From NCBI RefSeq assembly GCF_037975245.1, contig NC_092571.1:14503417-14567416 (forward strand): a stretch of 64,000 bases of DNA, read 5' to 3'. How positions within the stretch are numbered: the first letter of the stretch is position 1; each line of letters begins with the position of its first letter. The translations under genes were made by a program, and so were the position numbers. The notes below the pieces were generated by a model. The model did not search any database. It was not told where the DNA came from and worked only from the letters and a program-made list of their open reading frames with translations. This DNA is from Apostichopus japonicus. Lineage: Eukaryota > Echinodermata > Holothuroidea > Aspidochirotida > Stichopodidae. Shown here in pieces: positions 13,251-25,100 of this stretch.

Positions 13251-13834
13251 TAAAATACATTAGTCCGTCGACACCGACTAAGCTACGATTATGGCGTAAA
13301 TCGGGTGTCCGTATCGTTCTTAGTCCATGGGTTAAAATACCTTAGTCCGTCGCCACCGACTAAGCTGTGATTATATTTTCCTTAGTCAGTGTAAACTGAC
13401 TAAGAAGCAGCGATGAAACGAAGATTTTTGCTAGTTCGTGTGCATTGACTAACGTTACAGACTAATTTAACGTTAGTCCGTGGCAATATTGACTAGTTTA
13501 TTTTTTCAGTGTATACACGTATCATTTCATACGGGTTCACTGTTGATACGTACAATCTACTTTTAGTAATGTTTCATCTTGTATAACAGTCTACGAGGAC
13601 CTTAAATATGGAAATGCTGTAGGTCAAGACGCGATTAACTTTTTAACACTATGTATGTATTTTTTGAAAATCCTATTACCAATTTCACAAGGTGATAGTC
13701 ACATCCAAGCCCCTTATTCGAAATACTCTTATTCTAGATTGGCTAATTGATGACAATTCCATGCGTTCTCAATATTATAATATTCACTTGATATGATTGT
13801 ATATTGGTTGACCCTTAGTTAGATCCTGATGTCA

Positions 13835-13905
13835 AAGTGGGCTGGTTGGGTAGCGCCGTTTGGCGTGACGTTTTGGATCCCGCAGGTCATGTAAAAAGCA
13901 CATTT
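13835..13905 (+). mobile_element. LINE 3'-end fragment
   Basis: GGGCTGGTTGGGTAGCGCCG...GTGACGTTTTGGATCCCGCAGG, ending in CATGTAAAAAGCAC, matches the 3' terminus of the LINE copies. It marks the right limit of unit A homology. Only the last 70 bp are present. Confidence 0.7.
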
Positions 13906-13929
13906 AGTTTCCTCAGAGGTTACATCCGT

Positions 13930-14386
13930 TGAGCTCCGCGATGGCTACGAGAGATGTTTATCCGGAACGAAAACTGATTGCGTAATTTTCTTATTTCGCT
14001 GTATTCTCGTACTTGGCTAAGGCAGTCAGGGAGGTGGGTGTGTGTGAGCCGACCCCATTGGTCGCAGCGCACTGTAGCTCTGTACAGGTAGTCTCTGATT
14101 GGTCGAAGCCATTTTTAAAGTTTATGCAGGGAGGGAGTGTTTACGGGGAGGGGAATTTCTGGGGTAATTAAGGTTATTTCGTTGTCGGTCGGGTGCATGA
14201 CGAGTACTTCTCCCTACTAGACCAATGTATATATGTAACATATACGATATAATATTAGAACGAGACGAGGTATTATACCTTTTTTAATATTACAACTCTG
14301 GTGTCTGCTTCCAGGTTTAGAGTTAATTTGTACCCGTCCCCCATCTACCGCCCCTTCTCTCCGGTTGGTCTCGAGACAGGTTCCCA
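13930..14386 (+). mobile_element. Putative 5' LTR of an LTR retrotransposon
   Basis: The right end ...GGTTCCCA lies one base before an 18- to 19-nt primer-binding site. Two inverted CCAAT motifs (ATTGG near 14058 and 14098) and a TATA-rich block at 14225-14260 fit a promoter-bearing LTR. The left boundary is uncertain because it follows a LINE fragment. No matching 3' LTR was found in the window, so this is a broken copy. Confidence 0.5.
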
Positions 14387-14387
14387 T

Positions 14388-14406
14388 TGGTGGCAGCGGT
14401 GGGATT
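14388..14406 (+). promoter_or_regulatory. tRNA-Leu-type primer-binding site
   Basis: TGGTGGCAGCGGTGGGATT is complementary to the 3' end of animal tRNA-Leu (…AATCCCACCGCTGCCA plus CCA). It directly follows the putative LTR with a 1-nt spacer, the arrangement where reverse transcription of a retroelement starts. Confidence 0.7.
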
Positions 14407-14432
14407 CTGTTTCTGGTGTGGAACGAATCTAG

Positions 14433-15060
14433 ATGTCTGGTACCAACCGCTTTGACCAGACTGTGGTGAACAGCCGGCTACGTAGTGACCTCCAGAAGAG
14501 AAAATCCCTGATGTATACGTGCCGGATAGATCTTGGGAAGGGATGCAACCAACGAAAGATCAAGACGGGCCTGGCCGGGAGATAAAGGGGACGGTGACAG
14601 ATTGGCTGACTTTCATGTGAGTCCAGAGGCTCTGGGGGACCAAAAATGTAGCTCAATGGCAGACAGAACGAAAACTGCGTTCCGGTGGTTAAACAAAATT
14701 ACAAGACAACTGGATAGGATAGCTTGAAGGCATGAATATGACAAACAGAAAGCCTAGAACAACCGTGGGGTAGTCCAAAGGAAGAGACTATGAAGCAGTC
14801 GCTGAAAGAGCTTTCAGAATAAACAAATTGCGATCTGGTATGAGAGCAGGGTATCCATGAAGGAGATAATAATCGGAGCTTGTCTATAATGATAGAAAAC
14901 CAGTTGGAAAAGAATGTGGCACCCGCGGTGTGAGCCTAGACCCTCATTTCGAGTGCTCCCAGAGTAAAAGCGCCCTCAGTTTATGGCTCAACACCCTGGG
15001 AGGATTACGTAGTTTGGTTTGAAGTAATATCAGAGCTAATTTGTTGGGATGACAGAACAA
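14433..15060 (+). pseudogene. Decayed internal region of the LTR element
   Basis: An ATG at about 14433 opens a frame of roughly 50 codons rich in Arg and Lys, ending in TAA near 14585, followed by broken frames. The position just after the primer-binding site fits the start of a gag gene, but I see no zinc knuckle, protease or reverse-transcriptase motif. The assignment is positional only. Confidence 0.3.
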
Positions 15061-15104
15061 GGGCCTTACACTTAACGACAAGCCTGCAGGGCCCAGACCA
15101 GAAA

Positions 15105-15412
15105 AGAAAATAATATTTGCTTTTTATATAGCGCTTTATACCAGCGATAGATCTCAAAGCGCTTTACAGACGTTATATTATCCCTGGTCAATGATAACCT
15201 GTCCCAGAGACAATCGCTCCAGTCGGCATCAGTTATATACTGCGCCCAATGGCAAGTTACCTCAAAGGTACCCATTTAACCCCTGGGTGGAGAGAGGCAA
15301 GTGAGATAAAGCATCTGCCCAAGGACACAACGTAATGAACTAGGCAGGAATCGAACCAGCAATCCTTGGATCACGAATGCGACGCCTTAGGCAATTGGCC
15401 ACTACACTCCAT
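15105..15412 (-). mobile_element. tRNA-derived SINE with AGCGCTTTA tail
   Basis: On the minus strand the head has an A-box-like TAGTGGCCAATTG (about 15393-15405) and a B box GGTTCGATTCC (about 15347-15357), spaced as in a Pol III promoter. The body ends with paired AAGCGCTTT and AAGCGCTAT motifs near 15125-15165, a tail motif I associate with SINEs of marine invertebrates, possibly the MetaSINE group. Confidence 0.7.
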
Positions 15413-16338
15413 CAAAGGTTCGAGAAAGCTAACCATATGGACATACTCAGAACGCTCTTACGTTAATGGACCTGACAAAAAAGGGAGAGTAATGGTATTA
15501 TAAACTTACAAATGTTTTTGTTACTCCTTTCGTAACTGCCGAGCTGTCTTGAATGTGTTTAAAAAATCCCTACAATGAAAAATCTATGTTCAATGGTAAA
15601 TAAAGATATTCGTCATATGCAATATGTAGGTAACACACTCTGCCTGTCATTGGCAAATCTTATTATTACAGTATATGTGTTTAAAGACATTGTATATACA
15701 CGAAATTAATACACAGTTAGTTTCTATCATTACGTGAACAGATTTTTTGAAGGATTCTCAGTTTATGGACAAAAATGTAGTGAACATATTCGCATGTTTC
15801 ACAATATCTACTAAGTATATATTGATAAAGTGATCTCTATTATTTCTTTCTTGTTCTTTATACTGTTTGATCTTCGGGTTATACGGACAGTATCTGTATG
15901 CTATGTGAATGATGGATTTTTAATCCCTCACTACATATCCTTTAACGCTACCCAAGCATCTATCATCCATTTCGTTTTTTCAGTTCCCATCTTACAAGAA
16001 TATTTACAATGTTTTAACGTTCCTAAGTTTTAAACGTTACTAGTTAACACGAATGACGTCTCCCAGAGTTCTTACTCTCTTTGAACATTCAAAGTTGGTG
16101 TGCTAGTTGAATTAGCCCTCTCATTTCTTTTAATATCACTTTCTTCCCCAAAATATGTTTTCAAGAAAACCTGCTGCGTCACAAAGATTTTTTCTCATTT
16201 GATATGTTCTCGTGTTTCGTGAGCGATATCAAACTTTCAAATGGGGCGAATCCATATTTTTTTTAAGGAAAGGGATCGGACTTGGGTAGTTGAAGCTGCC
16301 TCCCATGTAGGCAGGTGGTGTAGACCTCCACTCATGAA

Positions 16339-16468
16339 TCAGCTGCTGTGATAACAAAATTCATCTGGATCGACATCGAATTTAAACTTGAGCAAGTCTT
16401 CTACAGTTCTTGAATCGTAAGTAAGCTCACCGATGTCATATCGCCGGTCCCGGTGAAGACGATGAATG
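16339..16468 (-). CDS. IgSF receptor, exon 4: cytoplasmic tail and stop (unit B)
   Basis: This is the terminal coding exon of the IgSF gene that starts at 37862. A strong acceptor precedes it: a pyrimidine run TTTCTTTTTTCCTCTCGTT followed by GAAG. The exon opens in phase 2, matching the donor of the transmembrane exon, and reads 42 residues before TGA at 16341-16339. The tail is basic near the membrane (RLHRDRRYD), then acidic (DVDPDEF), with tyrosines in DRRYDIGELTYDS and in CYHSS. No canonical ITIM or ITAM is present. The sequence is conserved in units A and C, but only this copy is both spliceable and in frame. The intron before it is about 14.4 kb and full of insertions, so an extra exon cannot be excluded. 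Confidence 0.65.
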
Positions 16469-16999
16469 CTTCAACGAGAGGAAAAAAGAAATATCATTAA
16501 TAGTTCGATAAGCAGTAACATGATTAATCTTCTTCGAGTTAAACACAATGAGATCGCTGTATGTATCAGTACGGAGTGCTTGTTCATCTCATCCGATAAA
16601 TTTCATTGAATACGAAATTAATAATTGTATTAGTGACGCAGTAACGATACACACAACATGGATAAGGAAAAATACTGTTCGTTACGCATTTATGGAACAT
16701 GCTTTGATCTCACATGTTCCTGAAGTATGTGCATGTGAGCTGCCCTCGTTTTCTACTTTGAAAACAAATTATGTTTTTTTATTTAAGATTACATTATATA
16801 TCATTTAGTATGTTGTTCTAACATGGAGTAAATATTTGAGACAAAGGAAAAGTACTAGAACCTTAGCTAACTATGTGGATTATAGTGAATCATAGATGTA
16901 TTCATTTCCAATGAATAACGTGTATTTCTCTCAATCCGCTGAATGTAAGCGTCATTAGGCTAGCAAAGCTACTTACCGATTGCAGGTATGAAAGAAGCG

Positions 17000-18960
17000 C
17001 GCCATTATACTGGGCATTGCAGTTATAATTTACTTGCAGAGATTTTGTGTAATAAATGTTATCATTATTTTAATAAAGTAATAGAAAAAATTAAAAGGTA
17101 AGTAAAGTAAATATTACTAGGACGTAACCGAGAATCACGTTTGAAGCATACCAATGTCAGCGTAAACAATGGGTTGCGCTTAGGCCGAGGAGATTGGTAT
17201 AGGCGTAGTAGTTTAAAGAAACGTTCCTACTTTAAATTATGGCATTCCTGGTAAAAAGTTATGCAAAATGATGTCAGATTTCCTTTCCGCGATAGCTTCA
17301 CCAAAGTTGATGTTGTAACAAAAGCAGTCAGAGTGCTTGATATTTGTGTTTTAATCTGTCAAGGTCTTATAGTCTGACTTATTTCCACCGTAACAATTCC
17401 AGGAAAAACAAGACGTAAGGTTAAGCGAAAAGTGGAGTGCTACGGTGGGTACCAACTTTTTCGATGTTCGAACATCTTAGATGTTCCTTATAAGAGCTTT
17501 ACTGTGCATATCAGATGAGACTTTTTATTATTATAAATTAAATAAAGTGAGAAGTGTTGAAGGTACCAAGCGAGTGTCACGAGGGTAGTTTCATGAGGTT
17601 CCGAGAAGTGCCCTAAGAGATAGGTAACCTACAGGCAAGGGAAATTGTGATACGGAGACTAACAAATTGGAACCTCAGTAAGTACCGGGTGAGCGTCACT
17701 TCAGATAGAACTCGGGTCATCTTTTGGAAAGTTCCTGATAGGTGATCCTGTTTTCTACAGCATCTCTGTAAATAACGTGCCAACCGGACATCTGCAACAG
17801 AAAAAATAGTCCGTGACTGGAAAAGTTAATTAGACCTTTGAACAATGCGGTACATCAAGAGTCGTGCAATAATGGTGTAAAGATGAAGTATTCAAATTAG
17901 TTTAACTAATTTAAACACCATTATGGTACAATGCATCTAGATTGACAAATACCAATCATTATATCCAGACCGCTAATACGGTACATTAATTATAATTTTT
18001 GAAACACAAATACCAAAACGATACATCTAGAACCGTTGAAAGCAATGTGATGAAAAAACCCAAAATAACTAATGATAATTAACCTATGCTAAAAAACAAT
18101 ATAGTTAATCTTACTTAAGAAAAATTAAACACATACGATGTACCTCTAAAACACGACATCACAGTATCCCCAACACCAAGAGATAGATCCATAACTTCTT
18201 AAACACCTACACTATATCTAGAATCAATAAAATAAAAACCTAATATTTCAATCAGAGACCACTCAAATGGATATGTACAGAAGCGAGGAAAGAAGTAATA
18301 GCACATCTGCAATTCTGAAGAATAGTCATAGTAAAATCTATCCTACGGAAAGATCAATAATTTGACTTATCAACTTATCAACTTATCAACTTATTGGCTA
18401 GTCAGACGATACCAAGAAACGTCTCTTAGAGCAAAATATGATCACGAATGCTGAATGATAATATAAAAAAATATCCTTAAACACCAAACTATTATCTATA
18501 AAGCCTACTCAATTACTTAAAATGATATTTCCAGAACCATGGAAACATTTAAAACCCTTAACTCTAATAAAGGAAAATACAGCCACAATAAAAAAAAAAC
18601 TTGATATCGTCAAGTGTAAGTATTCTACAATTTGGATCTGTTTTTAAAGGTATATTTATATTAAATGCTATCATTTTCCCTTCTGTGATTATCTTGTCAT
18701 GTGATATACTTAATAAGTTAAGATGACTATTGTGTTTTACTTTGTCTCTTGTAATTTATGTGACCTTATAGGGAGGGTTGTACAGAATATATTCGATTAT
18801 CGCTATGTATCTAACGTAGTTTTAGGACTTGGTTGATTAAAACTTACTATAGGAAGAAATTCAAGAATGGATAGACAATAAACTCCTCCTTTTTCATTCA
18901 AATACCGTGTATGACAAATTTCTTTTCATTTCTGTCAAAGCTTACAAAACTCAAAATCGT
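17000..18960. other. Unit B intron, no gene seen
   Basis: AT-rich sequence within the long intron of the IgSF gene, colinear with 5.2-7.4 kb and 46.9-49.2 kb. A short tandem ACTTATCAACTTATCA run lies near 18377-18395. Nothing else is recognised. Confidence 0.4.
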
Positions 18961-18969
18961 TTACATCAT

Positions 18970-19149
18970 TGGCTAAGATCATGTGTAGTATCCGTTCTTT
19001 TCCCTTTCGAGGGAATGGTGATGAACATCCCGACGATGATCACACAGTCACAGTCTCGATGCAAGGGGACTGGGGCTGAGAGCGGATCAGTTGTTTGGTA
19101 GTTTGGTTTCGTGCCCAGGTCCTTTCCTGGGCGACTTTTCCTTAAAAAA
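18970..19149 (+). mobile_element. U2-headed SINE, copy 2
   Basis: The head is 5'-truncated at U2 position about 19 (GGCTAAGATCATGTGTAGTATC) and includes the GUAGUA branch-site-pairing core. The body reads GATGCAAGGGGACTGGGGCT and the tail has the CCCAGG...CCTGGG hairpin, then an A-rich end. Units A and C show the empty site (near 7440 and 49208), so this insertion is private to unit B. Confidence 0.8.
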
Positions 19150-20189
19150 AAGCATTCACAATTTTTTAAGCAAAGTTTATGAACTATATGTATGACTATC
19201 TGAACCGTTCGCCTGATGTATAAATTATACATGCATAGTCTTCACTTGACCGTCTGTACTATGGTCCTTAATATTCATTTCCTTGTTTTTTTCACAGCAT
19301 AGCAATTAACATTTTAATAAGGTATAATTAAGAAACTTCTCCGAAAGATTAAGCGTTGTATTACAATTGCAATATTACAATTATTACTTTATAAAAGAAT
19401 AAAAATACCCACACAATGCCAGTTGCGTAAGAATAGAAACATTGTTCAAATCAGCATATATAAACTCTCATGAATAGGTGTTTTCGTTTAACGAACATGA
19501 CACAGAATCACTTTATACTTTCACTTAAAAAGACTATTCACACTAAGCAGTTTTTAACTTTCCCCTCTGTTAATAATTGATCGATGTTTTTCTCTCTATC
19601 TCTCATATTCAAGTTAATAGCATACTCATATGTCAGTGACTGGGTGGAGTACATGACACTGTCGTTCGTTAACAAAATCCTGTAAAATTTACATCAGAGA
19701 GAAGTCTTCAATACACCCAAGTTTCAATCAAAGTCAGTGTGTGAACAATATTCAGAGGCTTTATTAACGCATGTTTTTTACTGATGAAAGATACTGACAA
19801 AATTTGATACGTAAAATCTACCTTTAGTCAATGTTTCATCTGGTATAACAGTCTACGGGAACCTTAAATATAAAAAGGCTATAAAGCAAGACATAATTCA
19901 CTTTATACCACTTTACAGTGAATATGTTGGACATCCTATTACCAACGTTCACAAGGTTATAGTCACATCCAAGCCCCTCATTTGATATACTTCGAGAGAG
20001 ACGTAGTGATGACTGCTGCTCAACGTAATATGTACTCGAACAGCTTATTATTATTATATGATTGTATACTCGTGGACCCCAATACATCCGGCAACAATAA
20101 AGATGATGTGCACTGTAGTAATTTTCCTTAACGGGGATTGCCACTAAATTCAGTTCAACATATATTCAACTGTTTTTAAGCGGTTCGTT

Positions 20190-22178
20190 AACTTTCCGCA
20201 GACATAGTCTGCAATGTCACTTTCCAGTTCAAAGTTTAGGATTGAAAAACCCAAATTCTATATGTACAAAGGACAATTTCCGTTTTCATTACTATGCTTT
20301 GGTATTAGTAACTATTGAATCCATGATCCATCAGAAAATGGTACGGGCAGATATGTCACCGTTAAGGTACATGCTCAGTGACGTTCAACTCTAATCGTAG
20401 TACTAAATAGTATTTATATGAAAGTAAAATATCCCACATCCCAAATATCTCACAACCGAAAACAATCTTTTCATCTGACAATAGGTTCATCTTGAAAAAC
20501 AAATCCATTCAGTGCTCTCGGGAAAATACATTATCAGGAACATTTCGACGAATTATACCAGATTAAAAAATCTCAAACTGCTTTTACACTGTAGGTTAAC
20601 TACCTCAGATGTCAGAATGGGATGGTTCGGTAGTGCCGTTTGGCCGTGACGTTTTGTATCCCGCATAGCGGGTCACGTAAAAAGCACCTCAGATTAATGT
20701 TGCAATGTCGCGTTCCTGTACAATGTTTAGGGCTGGAAAACCTCCGTGTGAGTATCTACTTGATATAAATAACGATTGAATCCATATCTGAAATCCCATC
20801 GTACAAAAACTTACGGACAGATATGTCTCCGGTGTTACAGCTCGGTAACATTCTACTTAAATATAAGTACATCTATATGATATTTATGAAGAAGAAATAT
20901 CAGAGAAGGCATAAAACTTCGAATAAGAACAGCTTGACCTAAAAATATCAATCAGTTCTCTTTGAAAAACGACGCTAACAGGAACATTGCGAAGAATAAT
21001 ATGAAAATGAAAAATCACTACATCGCAAGATCTCGTCTCCATAAATATTCAACTGTCTTTAAACTGTGCGTTAACGATGTTGCCGCAAAATTTTGTTTAC
21101 AATGGCCCGTTCCGTGAAAAGATTAGGACTGAACTACCCAAATTCGTTTAACTTTAATCTAAGTTCTATATTATATTGATTTTGAAAGAAAAGCTCAACT
21201 CCGACAACCAAAGAACAAGCTGTTTATCTGATAGTTGGTCCTCTTTGGCAATACAAATATAAACTTTTATCTGTGAAATGTTAGCAGGAACAAAACAAAA
21301 ACTAATACTGAAAAATGGAAAATCTGTTCATTATGAAATCTTAGTTTAAATAGGATTGAAAACAAATCATGAACTTACGATGGTGATTATTCTACTTGGA
21401 ATGTATAACGCTTGAATCTATGATACATATCCACAAACAGCTGATTGTATGCAATATTACGGCCAGATTTGTCTCCGCTGTGAGTTGTCTCCATGAGTTT
21501 GAACACTTAACGAAGTACTATACAATACTTTTATGAAACGGAAATATTTGTAAAGGCATCCTATAATACACAGATACACAATCAGCATGCGGAAAGTTTC
21601 GCTAGCAGGAGCATTACGAAGAGGAAGACAGGAAAGGTAAACCATCCATATTGATAGATTTCAGTTCGATGAATCATCAAATGTGTTCATGTTTTGCGTT
21701 AGTAAGAGAGAATGAATTATTTTGTCTCATTTTCCACATGACTAGGCTTGATAACAAATCATGAACGTTTGACTGATATTCTCCGTGTGAATATCTACTT
21801 GGAGTAAAGAACGATTGAAGTTATCTTCCATATAGAAAGGAACATTTCATTTGTACACAAAAGTACGAACAGATATATAGCCGCTCTGTGATATCTCGGT
21901 GATGTTCAACTATAATCTAAGTACTATATAATATTTATGGCAAATCTACATAAAGGCAAATTCTAGTTCGATCTATCTTTGACTCCTTTATACGATTGGC
22001 GTTCATGGCCACCCACAAATTATTGTTCCAGTGCTGCGTTCCTGTTTAAGGTTTTGGATTGGAAAAAAAAAACAATATCATGACATTACAGTTGGTAATA
22101 TCCTTGTAAGTATATACTTGAACAAAATAAAGATTTTTTCCAGTATCCATGTAGAAAAGTGTATCCCATTGTATATGT
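20190..22178 (-). pseudogene. Array of decayed V-type Ig exons (unit B, part 1)
   Basis: At least four or five degenerate copies of the V-domain exon lie in tandem about 350-500 bp apart on the minus strand. Recurring blocks are the translated core NTGDISVRKF near 20820, HSGDKSGR near 21470 and SGYISVRTFVY near 21860. These match HTGDTFTRTFAY in the exon at 61.8 kb. DNA landmarks TTAGGATTGAAAA and CTAAGTACTATATAATATTTAT recur. All copies have stops and frameshifts. They lie between the transmembrane and tail exons of the gene, inside its last intron. Confidence 0.7.
20625..20690 (+). mobile_element. LINE 3'-end fragment
   Basis: GGGATGGTTCGGTAGTGCCG through GGGTCACGTAAAAAGCACC is nearly identical to the last 65 bp of the full LINE copies. 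It is a heavily 5'-truncated insertion inside the V-exon relic array. Confidence 0.8.
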
Positions 22179-25100
22179 GCTTTTTACGTGACCCGCCATG
22201 CGGGATACAAAACGTCACGGCCAAACGGCACTACCGAACCATCCCATTCTGACAAACGAAACTCAGGTCTAGCGAGCCAAATAAACATACGCCCGCCGAC
22301 CTGCAGAGACAAAACGCCCACCCCCCTCCCCACTCAAACGTTCAAAAACCTACAAATGGACGACCCGCACGCAGCGAAACGAAAAACCCCTCCCCAGCAC
22401 ACCAGCGTCCAAAAAAGGCAGCCCCAGATAAACGTCGAAAATCGCCTTCAATTTGAAGGCGAATGTCAGACTTAACCGCCTCCAGGACTCCCTGCCAACT
22501 GGCAAATTTCCCCCTAAAAACCATATTACATCTATTCCGCCAAACATGTTTTTTTACAACAGAGCAAACAAAAATGATGCGGTGCAACACAGCTACCGAA
22601 CAAACTGGAGGGTCTACCCCATATAAAATAAAGCCCTGCCCCACCGACCATGAACGGTCTCCCGTAACACGGTCGGTCCAGGTCTGGAACCACTCCCATA
22701 AGTCTACTACAAAGCAACAATGCCAAATAACATTAGCAGTACTCTCTAAGCTGTCACAGCCGGTCCTAGGGCACAGTCCATCACCGAATCCCCAATGATA
22801 TCTTTTTAGGTTGGTCACCAAGGCACCGTGTGCAACTCTCCATGCGAGATCACGGAGCCTGCAACCATTCAGCCTTGAATGCACCGAACGCCATACTTCG
22901 GCAGAATGACGTCCCTGGACAAAAATTGCATTCAAGGCCTTATCCCGCAACGAACTGTGAACGAGGGCCGGCTGTGACAGGTCAACAGGGGGCAACTCAA
23001 TCAGAGCGGAGCAGATGACACGCACCACCCTGTTTGGAGTACTACTATGCGGTTCTCTGTTGCTAAAAAGCGACGGAACCCATCGACGCAGGTGCAAACC
23101 GCCCCAAAAACGTACAAAATATGAACAAGGCAACCCTGGGTCAGTTACCGCTACAAACAACTGCTTAAATAACAAAAAGGTCAATTTACTTCCCAGATGA
23201 ACCACCCCCAACCCACCCTTCTCCAGTTTTTGGTACATTACCGCCCTTTTGACAAGCTCTGTACCACCCGACCAAATGAATGAAAATATCGCTCTCTCCA
23301 ACCTCACCAGGACTCGACGCGGAATTGGATACACCGCGCCCGGGTACCACAAGATGGGCGAAACAAAACGATTAATTACGGTGACTTTCCCTAGGATCGA
23401 AAGCCAGCGGGTGCCAAAGGCTTCGAGCCTGCTCTCAAATACCTCAGCCCTCTCGTTCCAGGTGACGTCACAAGGTGCATCGTAGCCGAACCATATACCA
23501 TTAATGTTGATATTCTGATCCGACCACGACGCACCGAATGTTAAGTCTCTGTATCTCCAGCTACCAAGGCGAAGGCCCTTTGTCTTTTCCGGATTCAACT
23601 TCGCCCCGGTAGCTCTCTCAAAGATAAATAAATCCTGCGAGAGGGCACGAAAGGAGCCCAGACTCGAAACAACACACATTACGTCATCTGCATATTGAAC
23701 GCATTTCACTTTGGCACCCCCTGGCACAACGAATGGAACAAGTTTGGAATCCCTTTCCAAAAGACGAGAGAGGGACTCGCTAAACAAAACATAAAGTAAT
23801 GGAGACAGAGGGCACCCCTGGCGCACCCCCCTCTCTACGTTAAAAACCTCCGAACAAAACCCATTTACAATAACAGAACTGAAACTTTCTTGATACAAAA
23901 CAGAAATCCATTTACGAAAAACCGGGTGCAACCGAAACGTCTCCAATACATTCATTAAAAAACCGCGATCCACCATGTCAAAAACCTTCTGCTGGTCCAG
24001 AGACACCAATGCACATGGCAGATCACGCTCAATAACAAAGTCGGTCAAGTCGCGCATCAACCACAAGTTCTGCTGGATGCAATGACCCTTCACTGCACAA
24101 GTCTGGAGATCACCAACAAGATGCGGCATAGCCAGTGCAAGGCGGTTGCACAAAGCCTTAGCCAGCAACTTGTAGTCCACATTGAACAAGGTGATCGGAC
24201 GCTTGTTTTGGGGATCCAAGGGGTCCCCAGACTTTGGCAGCAAAGTAATCATGCCCAGACGTTGACTTTGGTTTAACAGTCCGTTTTGGAAGGCGTCCTC
24301 GAAGACGGCTCTGATGTCGGGTCCTATTATTGCCCAGAAGGTTCGGTAGAACTCCCTTGGAAGCCCGTCCGAACCCCGGGGACTTGCCATTCTTCATCTT
24401 CGAAAGCGCCTCCAAAGCTCAACAGTGGTTATTCCGCCCCCTAAAATATCATTGACATCGTGGGGAACGGTTTTTGAGATTCCCCTCAATAAATCAGCCT
24501 GTGCCGACAAGTCGACATTGCCACGCGTAAACAAACTCGAATAATCTCTTTATATACGCGGGCAATGCCGTGAGGGTCACTGACCACGGTCCCATCGGTA
24601 GCGCGCACAGACGGGACGCGTCTCTCACCCGCCGATGAGCTAACGGACTGGTAAAACCTCAGTGAAGGGCGCTCCTCGGCTTCCACCGCTTCGACACGGG
24701 TCCTGACGCGGGCACCGTGATACTTTTCATCGAGATAAGTCTGCAAAGCGATGACTGCCGAAGGGTCGCCAAACTTCACCTCCGCGCACAGCTTCGAGAA
24801 TTTTTCTCTTCGACGCCGTGCGCGGGTCACGCAATACTGAATTGCGTAGCGTTTGATGCGCAACTTGACATCATCCCACCACTGAGATGTAGAAGCAAAG
24901 GCCGGCTTCAATGTTTGCCATCCTTTGTACCTGGTCTCGAAACCTTGGCGGAACTCTGCCTCGTCAAGAATCTGACAGTTAAGCTTCCATAGGCCCCGCC
25001 CGATCGGGAAAATGGAAGGCAAAACAAAACGTGCTACTACAGTGTCATGGTTAGAGAGCGGACAGCTGAGCGTCTCGCAACCCGAAAATTTAAAACTTAC

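Larger units (their letters stand above)
8741..13511. mobile_element. Foldback DNA element 1 with long internal palindrome
   Basis: It is bounded by short inverted termini (CACTGAAAA... and ...TTTTTTCAGTG) with TA on both sides, and sits only 5 bp from the hAT-like MITE. Each subterminal region (about 8760-9110 and 13255-13505) is packed with GACTAA/TTAGTC motifs in both orientations. Inside, 9745-11275 forms a large inverted repeat. Units B and C lack the element. No transposase is readable, so it is probably non-autonomous. The GACTAA arrays could be transposase-binding sites, which is inference. Confidence 0.7.
1370..13835. repeat. Segmental duplication unit A (truncated)
   Basis: From about 1370 this stretch is colinear with unit C (from about 43270), apart from the hAT-like and foldback insertions at 8241-13511. 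Matching landmarks are the U2-headed SINE (1714 versus 43792), the poly-G tract (2181 versus 44308), the GTCGATTCGTCTC block (2969 versus 45098), the tail exon (4.7 versus 46.4 kb), the 7.0-8.1 kb block (48.6-49.8 kb) and the GATACGTACAATCTAC block (13545 versus 53610). Homology ends near 13835, where a LINE 3' end fragment abuts. The Ig and transmembrane exons expected further right are missing, so this unit cannot encode the full receptor. Confidence 0.8.

Noticed and set aside
15117-15412. Functional tRNA gene on the minus strand
   Set aside because: A and B boxes are present but no cloverleaf can be closed and a long SINE body follows.
19836-20144. 102-codon minus-strand ORF with GLGCDYNLVN, a possible extra Ig exon
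   Set aside because: The block recurs at 13.7 and 53.7 kb but the frame is not conserved there. At most it is another V-exon relic.
22463-22798. Plus-strand ORFs across LINE L-1 (also 24717-25371 and 41436-42227)
   Set aside because: They are antisense shadows of ORF2, found identically in every copy.
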